Of a stretch of 64,000 nucleotides of DNA, positions 16,103 to 24,756 are shown piece by piece. The first letter of the stretch is position 1. The number at the start of each line of letters is the position of its first letter. This DNA is from DASUKM01 sp036278735 (GTDB lineage Bacteria; Acidobacteriota; Vicinamibacteria; Vicinamibacterales; 2-12-FULL-66-21): NCBI GenBank assembly GCA_036278735.1, contig DASUKM010000037.1, forward strand, positions 1-64,000, given 5' to 3'. The notes beneath the pieces are model-generated. The model had not been told where the DNA came from. It saw nothing but the letters and a program-made list of their open reading frames with translations, and made no database searches. Both the position numbers and the translations under genes were made by a program.

Positions 16103-18802
16103 TTACTTCATGTCTACGCTGAGGCGCACGGGTGCGTTGAGCGTGACGGAGACCGCCTCGTGCTTCTCGCCAAGCTGCGGATGCTTGAAGACGACCTCGT
16201 GCGGGCCGATCGGCACCGCGAGGTTCCCGATGGGCGTCTCCCCGACGCGTTTGCCGTCGATCCAGACTTCGGCCCACGGCGTCGCGTTGATGTTCATCAC
16301 CCCTTGCGGCAGCGTGAGGTCGAGCCGCGCGACTTTCCCGGCCGGCACGACGACGGCGCGAGACGAGTGGTAGCCGAGCGTCTCGTTGACGAGATCCAAC
16401 TGATGGCGCCCGGAGGCCATCATCAGACGATCCGTGTCTGAGGTCCCGAGCAGGCGGCCACCTTCGCGGATCTCAATCGTGACCGGCGCCTTGACCGAGA
16501 CCCAGCCCGACACGGGTCCCGCCGCGACGGTCGCCATCGGGGCGAGCACGGAGGCGGTGACGCCCGCCTGAATCACGACCTTCTGTCGAACGGTCCCGCC
16601 GTCCCCGGCGAGCACGACCTCGTGTTCGCCCGGGGTCAGGTCGGCGACGCTCAACGGCGCGACGCCGCGGTCGGCGCCGTCGATGCTGACGCGCGCCCCC
16701 TCGGGGTCGGACTGCACGAGCAGGCTGCCGAGCGTGGGCGTCTGGGGCAGCTCGAGATACTGCGAGACTTCGGCGCCCGGTGTCACGGTGATAGGGATGA
16801 CGCGCGGCACGCCGCGGCCGCGCAGTTCGAGAATGTGCGCCCCCGCGGTGACGGACACATGCGCCGGCGTCTGCCCTTTCATGACGCCGTCCACGAACAC
16901 CTGGACGCCTGGTGGATTCGTCTGGACGGACAGGGTTCCGGGGGAGGGCGGCGCCGGCCGGTAATACATGCGCGCCGCGAACACGCCGGCTCCACCAAGG
17001 AAGACGAGCGCCGCAACGACGGCGGCGACGCGAAGCCGTCGCGTGGCGCGCGGGCGTGCCGATTTCGACGCCGGCTCGGGCGCTCGCTCGTCCGCCGTGA
17101 ACAGTTGATCGCGGTCGCGGTCTCGCGCGGCGGTCCCCTCGAGGGATCCAATCAGTTCCGTGATGTCGTGCGCTCCTGTCGCGGGAAATCCCGCTCGGGG
17201 GGCGTCCGGCTGCGCCGTCGGCGCGGCGGTCGCCGGCGTCTGCGCCGTCGGTGAAACGACAGGGCGGGGCGTCCCCATGGGGGGCGTCAATCCGGTGGGC
17301 AGGTCCAATCGCCGCGGTGTGCCGGCGGCCGGCGTGAGCCCCTGGGGCACCGTCGGCGGCGCTGCCGCGAATACGGGCGAGGGCACTGGCGGCGTCGCGC
17401 GCACCGGCGGCGGCGATGGCGGCGCCGCGGCCGGCGGCGGCGTTGGCACGCGCGGCGTGCCGGCCGCCGGCGTCAACTCCGGACGCGGGCTCGACGGGGG
17501 CGCCTGGCGCGGATCGCGGCCGGGCACCGCCGGAGGTCGCGGCGTGCCCGCCGGGGGCGTCAACGTATGCGGCACACCCGCTTGCGGCACGAGCGGCGGA
17601 CGCGGCGTGCCGGCGGGAGGCGTCGACGGACGCGGCGTGCCGGCCGGCGGCGTCATCTGCGATCGCAGGATGCCCGATGGCGGCGTCGTCGCCGGGCGTG
17701 AAGTACCGGACGCTGGCGTCGGCGCCGGGCGGGGCGTGCCCGCGGGCGGCGTGAGCGTCGGCGAGGCGGTCGCCTGACGCACGCTGACCGGCAACGCGCT
17801 CGCGGGCGCGGGCGACGCCGCTGGTCCGGACGTCATCATCGGCATCGCCGCGGGCGCATACACGACCGCGGGGCTCGGCGGCGCGACGGGAACCGGTGCC
17901 GGGTCGAGCAGCGCGCCGATGTAGCGCGACAGAAAGGCCTCGAGGGCGACAGGCGACGCCACCAGGCCGGTGTCTTCCGCGAGCAGCTCCTCGAAGGCCG
18001 TCATCGCTTCCGTCGCGCTCGTGAACGCGCGGCGCACGTCGAGCTGCATCGCGCGCGCGAGCCACGTCCGCAGCGACACCGGCAGCGGCTCCTCTTCTCC
18101 CATCGAGGAGCGGGCGCGCGCGTCGTTCAGCAGCAGCGGAATCCGCTGCGGGTAATCGTCGGCGCGCAGCGGACGCCCGATGATGAGCGCCAGGGCGACG
18201 AGACCGACGCCGGTCACGTCGGCGCGGTGGTCGAAGCGCGGCGCGCCGGCGCTCGGCGGCAGCGCGACGCGCAGCTCCTGCCAGAGGCGGTCCCGCGAAT
18301 ACTGCAGTTGTTCGACCGCCGATCCCAGCACGTGCTCCCCGATGACGAGCCGCGCGTGCGGCGTCACCATCAGGCGCTCGGGCGCAATCAGGCCGTGCGC
18401 GACGTCGCGCGCGTTCTCGTGCAGCAGCGCGACGGCCGGCACGAGCTGCCGGAGCAGATAGAGGCTCGCATTGATGTCGAGCTGCAGGCGCCGTTCTTCG
18501 GCGACCCGCAGGATATCGGACAGCCGCGTGCCTTCCGTGTGATCGGAGACGACCGCGAGGCCGCCGGGATATCGATCGATGCGGCGGACGCGGGCGTAGT
18601 ACGCGTGGCGGAAATTGGCCAGTCGCGCGGTGCGTTCGCGCAGCGCGAACTCGAACGAGGGCACCGACAGCAGCGTGCCGCGGAGCCGCAGGATCTGGAG
18701 CAGATCGCCGGTGGCGCCGTCGGCCGCGACGACGCGGTCGCCGAGGCCGTCGGAAAAGAGCGGAGCCTCGGGGCGCTCGGAGGAAACGGGAACGGTGCTC
18801 AT
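16103..18802 (-). CDS. Pseudokinase-PEGA membrane protein with TPPAGTPRP repeats
   Basis: About 899 residues. The N-terminal ~310 residues follow the protein-kinase fold but lack catalytic residues. The HRDLKPEN position reads HGLIAPERLM, there is no DFG, and the helix-F region is RADVTGVGLVALALIIGRP. A Pro-rich segment (about 330-560) has around ten copies of a (L)TPPAGTPRP-type nonapeptide. One membrane helix follows (about 600-620; AAVVAALVFLGGAGVFAAR). Then come three to four PEGA-like beta domains outside (GTLSVQTNPPGVQVFVDG; GSLLVQSDPEGARVSIDG; VMNINATPWAEVWIDGKRVG). The start at 18802 (MSTVPVSSER) fits better than the upstream extension. Likely an envelope scaffold with a cytoplasmic pseudokinase. 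Confidence 0.85.
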   Translation of the reverse strand: MSTVPVSSERPEAPLFSDGLGDRVVAADGATGDLLQILRLRGTLLSVPSFEFALRERTARLANFRHAYYARVRRIDRYPGGLAVVSDHTEGTRLSDILRVAEERRLQLDINASLYLLRQLVPAVALLHENARDVAHGLIAPERLMVTPHARLVIGEHVLGSAVEQLQYSRDRLWQELRVALPPSAGAPRFDHRADVTGVGLVALALIIGRPLRADDYPQRIPLLLNDARARSSMGEEEPLPVSLRTWLARAMQLDVRRAFTSATEAMTAFEELLAEDTGLVASPVALEAFLSRYIGALLDPAPVPVAPPSPAVVYAPAAMPMMTSGPAASPAPASALPVSVRQATASPTLTPPAGTPRPAPTPASGTSRPATTPPSGILRSQMTPPAGTPRPSTPPAGTPRPPLVPQAGVPHTLTPPAGTPRPPAVPGRDPRQAPPSSPRPELTPAAGTPRVPTPPPAAAPPSPPPVRATPPVPSPVFAAAPPTVPQGLTPAAGTPRRLDLPTGLTPPMGTPRPVVSPTAQTPATAAPTAQPDAPRAGFPATGAHDITELIGSLEGTAARDRDRDQLFTADERAPEPASKSARPRATRRLRVAAVVAALVFLGGAGVFAARMYYRPAPPSPGTLSVQTNPPGVQVFVDGVMKGQTPAHVSVTAGAHILELRGRGVPRVIPITVTPGAEVSQYLELPQTPTLGSLLVQSDPEGARVSIDGADRGVAPLSVADLTPGEHEVVLAGDGGTVRQKVVIQAGVTASVLAPMATVAAGPVSGWVSVKAPVTIEIREGGRLLGTSDTDRLMMASGRHQLDLVNETLGYHSSRAVVVPAGKVARLDLTLPQGVMNINATPWAEVWIDGKRVGETPIGNLAVPIGPHEVVFKHPQLGEKHEAVSVTLNAPVRLSVDMK

Positions 18803-19279
18803 GGTTGATCGGGAGCTGCGGCGACGCCGGATCGGCGCGGCGCGTGCGCCGATCGGTTCACCGCTCACTGCGCGCGACTGCAACCACCAGACCACGCCTC
18901 ACGCGAAGGGGCGCGGCGGGCGCAACCCGCACTCTCGTCGGCACTTCCCCGTCGTGCCCTGCCCGGGCGCCACCGGCTCGGCGGTTACAGCCCTGTGGCC
19001 CGGTTTGCGTTTCTGTGATCGGGCCGGCTTCCCTCCCGAGCGCGCCGGCGATATGCTGGGCACCCGTCAGGGTTCGCATGTTCTCGGGTTTTGCACCGGG
19101 CTGCGCTGGACTCACGATCTATGAAGCGGCGCGCCTGGGGCGCGCCACGCCGGAGCGGAGCGGGGATCGTGGGGCGCCACCACCCCACCGCGGCTGCCGC
19201 GGCGGGGGCCCGGCCCGCGAGCGACGGCGATGGGGGGTCCGGCGGGGCGAAGCCCCCCGGTTTTTTCGAGGAGTCAGGG
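18803..19279. other. 477-base divergent intergenic region and long M28 leader
   Basis: Non-coding region between the divergent pseudokinase and M28 genes. It is very G+C-rich and full of short complementary stretches. I find no gene I can support and no clean -35/-10 pair. The right end carries a strong intrinsic-terminator-like hairpin, listed separately. Confidence 0.55.
19239..19266 (+). terminator. Intrinsic-terminator-like hairpin in the M28 leader, just before the RBS
   Basis: A G+C stem (CCGGCGGGGC, loop GAA, GCCCCCCGG) is followed at once by six T. The ribosome-binding sequence GAGGAG (19268-19273) and the ATG (19280) come directly after. On the coding strand of the M28 gene this is a terminator placed inside its own 5' leader, as in attenuation. 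Confidence 0.6.
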
Positions 19280-20890
19280 ATGAACGTGATGTATCGCCGG
19301 CAGGCCCGGCTCGCGGCGGCCGCTATCGCGATGGCCGCCATGCTCGCGCCGGTGTCGGCGCAACAGGATCGCAACGACTACGACGCAATCTATCGGATCA
19401 AGCAGGAAGGCTTTCAGCAGTCGCAGGTGATGGACATCGAGAGCTGGCTGACCGACGTCTACGGTCCGCGACTCACGAACTCGCCGAACTACAAGAAGGC
19501 GGGCGACTGGGCCGTCAAGGAGCTGACCGGATGGGGGCTCGCCAACGTCCACAAGGAGACATGGGGTCCGTTCGGCCGCGGCTGGTCGAACGACAAATTC
19601 TACGCGCAGGCGCTGACCCCCACGCCGTTTCCGATCATCGGCTATCCGCTGGCCTGGTCCGCCGGCACGCACGGCCTCGTCAGCGGCGACGCCGTCATCG
19701 CCGACATCCAGACCGAAGACGATTTCGCGAAGTACAAGGGGCAGCTCAAAGGCAAGTTCGTGTTCGTCTCGCCGCTCCGTGAGGTGGAGGCGCACTTCAC
19801 GCCCGACGCGCACCGCTACACCGACGAGGAGCTGGCCGAGATGCAGAAGGACACGAGCGTAATGCCGCGCGGCCGCTTCGGCGGCCCGGGACGCCGGGGC
19901 GGACCCGCCGCGGGCCCGCGCCCCACGCGCGCCCAGATCATGGCGTTCAACGCCAAGCGGATGCAGTTCTTCGAGCAGGAAGGGGCGGTCGCGCTGATTA
20001 CGGACGGCCGCGGCGACGACGGCACGGTGTTCGTGCAGAGCGCGCCGGGCGTCAGTCGCGACCCGGGCACCAACCCCGGCCTGCCGCAGATCGCATTCGC
20101 CGTCGAGCACTACGGCCGGCTGTACCGCGCGATGGAAAAGAAGCAGCCCGTGAAGCTCGAACTGGACGTGAAGAACACGTTCTACGACGACGACCCCAAC
20201 ACCTTCAACATCGTCGCCGAGATTCCGGGAACCGACAAGGCAGACGAAGTGGTGATGCTCGGGGCCCACTTCGACTCGTGGCAGACGGCAACCGGCGCGA
20301 CGGACAACGCCGCCGGGTCCGCCGTGATGATGGAAGCGATGCGCATCCTGAAGGAGAGCGGGCTGAAGATGCGGCGCACCGTCCGGCTCGCGTTGTGGGG
20401 CGGCGAAGAAGAAGGGCTGCTGGGCTCGCGCGCGTACGTGAAGGCCCATTTCGGCGACCCGCAGACGATGCAGGTGACGCCGGAGCAGGCGAAGATCGCG
20501 GGCTACTACAACGTCGACAACGGCACCGGCGCGATCCGGGGCGTCTACCTGCAGGGCAACGGGGCGGTCGCCCCCATCTTCGACGAATGGATGAAGCCGT
20601 TCCACAGTCTCGGGATGCAGACGCTCACGATCCGCAACACCGGCGGCACGGACCACCTGTCGTTCGACGCCGTCGGGATTCCGGGCTTCCAGTTCATCCA
20701 GGATCCGATCGACTACGGCACCCGCACGCACCACTCCAACATGGATGCGTACGAACGGATTCAGGAACCCGACATGCGCCAGAATGCGGTCATCGTCGCG
20801 GCCTTCGTGTACAACACGGCCAATCGCGACGAGATGCTCCCGCGCAAGCCGATGCCGAAGCCGCGATCAGGCGCGGGCTTTGGGTCTTAG
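19280..20890 (+). CDS. Exported M28-family metallopeptidase
   Basis: Extracytoplasmic zinc aminopeptidase/carboxypeptidase of 536 residues. It has a signal peptide (to about APVSAQ, residue 28) and a PA-like insert domain (about 120-290, with a Gly/Arg-rich loop). The catalytic domain starts near 300. Zinc ligands and catalytic residues are in place: GAHFDSW (His), ATGATDNAAG (Asp), GGEEEG (Glu pair), YNVDNGTG (Asp) and THHSNMD (His). The start at 19280 has GAGGAG six bases upstream and gives the signal peptide; the open frame extends to 19091 but codes nothing sensible. The gene may be controlled by the leader hairpin. Its last codons merge into a GGCTTTAG-type repeat. Confidence 0.93.
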   Translation: MNVMYRRQARLAAAAIAMAAMLAPVSAQQDRNDYDAIYRIKQEGFQQSQVMDIESWLTDVYGPRLTNSPNYKKAGDWAVKELTGWGLANVHKETWGPFGRGWSNDKFYAQALTPTPFPIIGYPLAWSAGTHGLVSGDAVIADIQTEDDFAKYKGQLKGKFVFVSPLREVEAHFTPDAHRYTDEELAEMQKDTSVMPRGRFGGPGRRGGPAAGPRPTRAQIMAFNAKRMQFFEQEGAVALITDGRGDDGTVFVQSAPGVSRDPGTNPGLPQIAFAVEHYGRLYRAMEKKQPVKLELDVKNTFYDDDPNTFNIVAEIPGTDKADEVVMLGAHFDSWQTATGATDNAAGSAVMMEAMRILKESGLKMRRTVRLALWGGEEEGLLGSRAYVKAHFGDPQTMQVTPEQAKIAGYYNVDNGTGAIRGVYLQGNGAVAPIFDEWMKPFHSLGMQTLTIRNTGGTDHLSFDAVGIPGFQFIQDPIDYGTRTHHSNMDAYERIQEPDMRQNAVIVAAFVYNTANRDEMLPRKPMPKPRSGAGFGS

Positions 20891-20926
20891 GCTTTAGGCT
20901 TTGGGGCCGGGTCTGAAGACCCGGCC
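20879..20926. repeat. GGCTTTAG repeat plus family A hairpin at the 3' end of the M28 gene
   Basis: The end of the M28 gene, including its TAG stop, is part of GCTTTGGGTCTTAGGCTTTAGG-like units. A palindrome with 9-bp arms (GGCCGGGTC / GACCCGGCC, loop TGAA) follows at 20905-20926 and could terminate transcription between these convergent genes. The GGCTTTAG unit recurs at 25933-25982. Confidence 0.75.
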
Positions 20927-20944
20927 TACACCTGCGGCGTTCCT

Positions 20945-20972
20945 GGGGGTCAGCGCTTTACGGGCTGCCCCC
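20945..20972 (-). repeat. Palindromic repeat family B overlapping the M20 gene end
   Basis: On the minus strand the arms GGGGGCAGC and GCTGACCCCC flank a CCGTAAAGC centre. The TGA stop of the M20 gene (20950-20952) is in the right arm, and the preceding codons give the C-terminus GQPVKR. A similar arrangement ends the S9 gene at 48066. Confidence 0.7.
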
Positions 20973-22293
20973 CGGCCGTGTCGCGCAGCGCCTCGAACAG
21001 AATCTGGATCGCCGGCCCGAGCGACGCGGCGGGGATGAACTCGGCGTCGCCGTGCATCGAGAGAATCGCGGCGGCGGGCAGGATCCCGGTGAAGAAGCCG
21101 TAGCTCTTCACGCCGCTCGCCCGGTAGCCGTTCGCGTCGGTGCCGTACGGCACGACCATCGGGGTGACGATCGCGTCGGGGTGGTGACGCTTCACGGCGG
21201 CTTCGAGCGCGCGATAGAACGGCGTATCCTGCGGCGTGACGACCGGGTCTTCGCCGGCGTTGATCACCTCGATCTGGATCGTCGGGTCGTTCAGCCGGCG
21301 CGTGATCTCGTCCAGCCACTGCTTCGGCGTCACCCCCGGCATCACCCGGCAGTCGAGCAGCGCCTCCGCCACCGACGGAATCACGTTGATCTTCGGCGGC
21401 TCGCCGACCCCCGACCGGAGGCTCGTCAGCGAGATCGTCGAATGCTGAATGGCGTTCATGAACTTGTTGTCGGCGAGCGTCCCGAGCCGCGACTTCATCG
21501 TATCGACGACGCTGAAGTGCCCGGCCGGAATCGGCTGATTCAGCAGCCTGGTGAGCGCGCGCACGAGATGATCGTTCGGGTTGTTCGGGATCGGCTGCGA
21601 GCCGTGCCCCGACACCCCTTCGGCGCGCAGGCGCAGCCACATGATCCGCTTCTCCGCCACCGAGATGCCGAAGACGAGCTTGCCCGGCGTGAACAGATCC
21701 CGGCTGCCGAAGCCCCCTTCGTCGATCACGTACTCGGGGTCGAGGTCGGCGTAGTGGTTCTTGCGCATCCAGCTCGCCCCCATGGTGCCGCCGACTTCCT
21801 CGTCGGGCACCGCCATCAGGACGACGTCGCGCGTGAGCGGCACGTGAAGACGCTTCAGCAGGATGAAGGCATAGAGCTGCGTGACGCCGATCCCCTTCAT
21901 GTCCATCGAGCCGCGTCCCCAGACCTTCCCGTCGACCAGGTCGGCGGCAAACGGATTGCGGCTCCAGCGGCTCGCGTCGGCGGGCACGACGTCCATGTGA
22001 TGCTCGAGCAGGATGGCCTTGCCCGGCCCACTGCCTTTCAGGCGGGCGAGCACGATCGTGCGCCCCGGCCCGGACTGATACTTCTTCACCGGGATGCCCT
22101 CGCGCTCGAGGAGCGCGGCGACGAAATCGGCCGCCTTCGTCACGTCGCCCGGTGGGTTCGACGTGTTGATGCGGACGTACGCCTGCAGCGTCTTGACCGC
22201 ATCGGCCTGCACCTGCGTCCAGTCGGGCTGCGCGGTCTGCGGCGCCCCGCCGAGCGCGATCATCACGGCAACCATCGTCGCGAGTCGTGTCAT
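20950..22293 (-). CDS. Exported M20/M25/M40-family metallopeptidase
   Basis: 447 residues with a short signal-like N-terminus (to about GAPQTAQ). The di-zinc catalytic domain has LLEHHMDVVPAD (His, Asp), GRGSMDMKG (bridging Asp) and VPDEEVGG (catalytic Glu pair). The lid/dimerisation domain is about 200-330, followed by ligand positions IDEGG and the C-terminal MHGDAEF. It is the carboxypeptidase/dipeptidase-type fold; the substrate cannot be read from sequence. Its ATG overlaps the stop of the PEP-mutase-family gene by four bases. It is convergent with the M28 peptidase. The last residues come from a family B repeat. Confidence 0.9.
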   Translation of the reverse strand: MTRLATMVAVMIALGGAPQTAQPDWTQVQADAVKTLQAYVRINTSNPPGDVTKAADFVAALLEREGIPVKKYQSGPGRTIVLARLKGSGPGKAILLEHHMDVVPADASRWSRNPFAADLVDGKVWGRGSMDMKGIGVTQLYAFILLKRLHVPLTRDVVLMAVPDEEVGGTMGASWMRKNHYADLDPEYVIDEGGFGSRDLFTPGKLVFGISVAEKRIMWLRLRAEGVSGHGSQPIPNNPNDHLVRALTRLLNQPIPAGHFSVVDTMKSRLGTLADNKFMNAIQHSTISLTSLRSGVGEPPKINVIPSVAEALLDCRVMPGVTPKQWLDEITRRLNDPTIQIEVINAGEDPVVTPQDTPFYRALEAAVKRHHPDAIVTPMVVPYGTDANGYRASGVKSYGFFTGILPAAAILSMHGDAEFIPAASLGPAIQILFEALRDTAGGQPVKR

Positions 22294-23102
22294 CCATGCC
22301 TCCGCATCAGCGCGTTCAGCGCCTGGTACGTCATCGCCGCGGACGTGAAGGTGAAGGTGCCCGCATCGCGCAGTTCGCGCGCGATGGTCGCGGTCAGCGT
22401 CGCGGCGGCCCGGTGCGCGCCGGATCCGATACTGACGCGCGCGACGCCGAGCCGCTGCAGCTCGGCGACGGGGGGCGTCTGCGGTCCGGCCAGGACGTTG
22501 AGCGGCGCGTCGACGGCGCGCACGAGCCGGCCGATCGAGTCGCCTTCCTGCACGCCTGGCACGAACACGCAGTCGGCGCCCGCCGCCCGGTAGGCGCGCA
22601 CCCGCGCGACCGCCGCGTCGAACGCCTCCGGTCCCTTGCCGCCGCGCAGGTACACGTCGGTCCGGGCGTTGAGCACGAACGTGACGCCGGCGCGCGCGGC
22701 GGCCTCCTTAATCGCCTTGATCTTGTCGACGTGCCGCGCCGGCTCGATCAGGCCGCGCTGTTCGTCGTCTTCGAGGTTCATGCCGGAGGCGCCCGCCTCG
22801 ATCGCCAGGCGCGCGGTTTCCGCCGCGTCCTCCGGCGAGGATCCGTAGCCCGCCTCGAGATCGGCGGTCACAGGGACCTGGACCGCCCGCGCGATGCGCC
22901 ACACGGCGGCGATCATCTCGTCGCGCGGCACCGCCTCCCCGTCCGGATAGCCCAGCGCGTTGGCCACGCCGGCGCTCGTCGTCGCGACCGCGGGAAAGCC
23001 GGCATCTTCGAAGATGCGCGCCGAGGCGGCATCCCACGCGTTGGGAAGCACAAGGATGTGCGTCCGGTCGTGCAGTTCGAGAAGCGTCTCGCCTTTCGTC
23101 AT
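22290..23102 (-). CDS. Isocitrate lyase / PEP mutase superfamily protein
   Basis: 270-residue alpha/beta-barrel lyase, cytoplasmic. Seen: LVLPNAWDAASARIFEDAGF at the N-terminus, VTADLEAGYG (metal/substrate loop, about 78-87), GMNLEDDEQ (about 110) and FVLNARTDVYL (about 140). This is the pattern of the small PEP-mutase/oxaloacetase-like group. The KKCGH motif of true isocitrate lyase is absent, so C-C or C-P lyase specificity is open. I chose ATG at 23102, preceded by GAGG seven bases upstream; a GTG at 23117 would add five residues. It is translationally coupled to the M20 peptidase. Confidence 0.88.
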   Translation of the reverse strand: MTKGETLLELHDRTHILVLPNAWDAASARIFEDAGFPAVATTSAGVANALGYPDGEAVPRDEMIAAVWRIARAVQVPVTADLEAGYGSSPEDAAETARLAIEAGASGMNLEDDEQRGLIEPARHVDKIKAIKEAAARAGVTFVLNARTDVYLRGGKGPEAFDAAVARVRAYRAAGADCVFVPGVQEGDSIGRLVRAVDAPLNVLAGPQTPPVAELQRLGVARVSIGSGAHRAAATLTATIARELRDAGTFTFTSAAMTYQALNALMRRHG

Positions 23103-23112
23103 CGTTGACCTC

Positions 23113-23138
23113 GTCACGCCATAAAGGCCTGACCCACA
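23113..23138 (+). repeat. Palindromic repeat family B
   Basis: Left arm GTCACGCC (degenerate), loop ATAAA, right arm GGCCTGAC followed by CCACA. It lies between the MalQ gene end and the PEP-mutase-family start. Confidence 0.65.
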
Positions 23139-23181
23139 AGAACCTCGCTGCGTGCCACCGCACTCCGCCCCCCGCCCCCCG

Positions 23182-24756
23182 CTAGCTCACGCGGCCGTAC
23201 CGTTCGGCGCGCGCACGCGTGAAGGCCGCCCGCTGACGCGCCTCCGGCTGCGACGTCAGATCTTCGACAGGCCAGGGGAGCCGCCACGTCCAGTTGTCGC
23301 CGGAAATTCGCCCGGGCGTGTTGATGCGATCGCGCCAGCCGAAGACGTCCTGAATGGGAAGGATCGCGAGGTCGGCGCCAGAGGCAAGCAGGCAGTCCAG
23401 CAGCGCGTCGCGGACATCGCCGCTGAAGCGCGCGTCGGACCCTCCCGGCTGCGCGCGCAGACCCGGAATCTGCATGACGGCTGCGCGCTCCTCCGCCGGC
23501 GCGGTTTCCCACCATTCCGCCAGCGTCTCGGTGTCGTGGGTGCCGCTCGTCGCGACCGACGCCGCGGGCCACGCGGCCGGATCGCGGAAGGGCTGCCCCT
23601 CGACGTGCCATTCGCGCTCCCACCGCAGCACGCGGTACCCGGGAACGCCAAGGCGCGCGAGCGACGCGCGCACGAAATCGGGGACGACGCCGAGATCCTC
23701 CGCGATGATGCGGGTGCCGGTGTCCTGCAGGATCCGGAGGATGCGTTCCCCCTGCGCGAGCTGCGACGGCTCGTCGGGCGGCACGAAGTGCGACGACCCG
23801 TCCGGTTCCCGTACGAACGTCCGATAGAACCCGACGAGATGGTCGACGCGGTAGCCGTCGTACAGCGCCGCGCTGCGGCGCGCGCGCGCGTCGATCCAGG
23901 CATAGCCGCCGGCGGCGATCTCCGGCCAGCGATAGGCGGGAAATCCCCAGTCCTGCCCCGTTTCCGAGAACGCATCCGGCGGCACGCCGACCGACGCCTC
24001 CAGCCGGAAGTCCTGCTGGCGCGACCAGACGTCCGCGCTGTCGCCGCTCACCATGAACGGGAAGTCGCCGAACACCCCGATCGCGCCGCACGCCCGCCGG
24101 GCGCGCGCCCATTGTTCGGCCGCGGTCCACTGCAGGTACGCCCGGAACAGGATCTCGCGCGACTCGTCGGCGCGCGCCACCGCGAGTGCGGCCGGGTCGC
24201 GCTCGCGCAACTCCGCCGGCCACTCGCGCCAATGCCGATCCCCCTCGCGCGCGTGCAGCGCGCGGAACAGCGTGTAGTCGTCGAGCCACCAGCGCTCGGC
24301 GTCGATGAACGCGCGCAGGGCCGCCCCGCGCGCCGACCCGCGCTCCCAGTCCTGGCGCACGAACGCGTCGAACGCCGTTCGAAACGCGCGCATCTTCATC
24401 TCGCGCACGTCCGCGTATCCGATCGACGGTGCGCGCCGCGCCGCCTCGAGGCAATCCCGATCGGCGGGCCGCAGCGCGGCTTCTCCACCGAGCGCCGCCA
24501 GATCCGGCATCTCCCCCGGGGCGATGTAGACAGGATCGAGCGCCATCGCCGTCATGGCGGAATACGGGGAGTTCTGGCCCGCGCCCATTTCGTTCAGCGG
24601 CAGCAACTGGACGAAATCGAACCCGGCCTGGTCCAGCCACCGGGCGCACCTGGCCAGATCCGGAATTTCTCCGATGCCCCACGACCCGGCCGACGGGATG
24701 GAAAACAGGGGGACGAGCACGCCGGCGTGGCGGCCGTGGGCGAAGCTACGCGGCAC
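23182..24756 (-). CDS. malQ: 4-alpha-glucanotransferase (GH77, amylomaltase)
   Basis: Cytoplasmic disproportionating enzyme transferring alpha-1,4-glucan segments. It has 524 residues, the usual length of the short bacterial form. Seen: GSWGIGEIPDL near the N-terminus, FGDFPFMVSGDSADVWS, the nucleophile block YDGYRVDHLVG (Asp near 293), the acid/base block RIIAEDLGVVP (Glu near 340) and SGTHDTETLAEWW (about 395). It begins 11 bases inside the end of the aminotransferase gene. It probably serves glycogen/maltodextrin use, as would the debranching-type enzyme at the right end of the window, but the two are far apart. Confidence 0.95.
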   Translation of the reverse strand: MPRSFAHGRHAGVLVPLFSIPSAGSWGIGEIPDLARCARWLDQAGFDFVQLLPLNEMGAGQNSPYSAMTAMALDPVYIAPGEMPDLAALGGEAALRPADRDCLEAARRAPSIGYADVREMKMRAFRTAFDAFVRQDWERGSARGAALRAFIDAERWWLDDYTLFRALHAREGDRHWREWPAELRERDPAALAVARADESREILFRAYLQWTAAEQWARARRACGAIGVFGDFPFMVSGDSADVWSRQQDFRLEASVGVPPDAFSETGQDWGFPAYRWPEIAAGGYAWIDARARRSAALYDGYRVDHLVGFYRTFVREPDGSSHFVPPDEPSQLAQGERILRILQDTGTRIIAEDLGVVPDFVRASLARLGVPGYRVLRWEREWHVEGQPFRDPAAWPAASVATSGTHDTETLAEWWETAPAEERAAVMQIPGLRAQPGGSDARFSGDVRDALLDCLLASGADLAILPIQDVFGWRDRINTPGRISGDNWTWRLPWPVEDLTSQPEARQRAAFTRARAERYGRVS

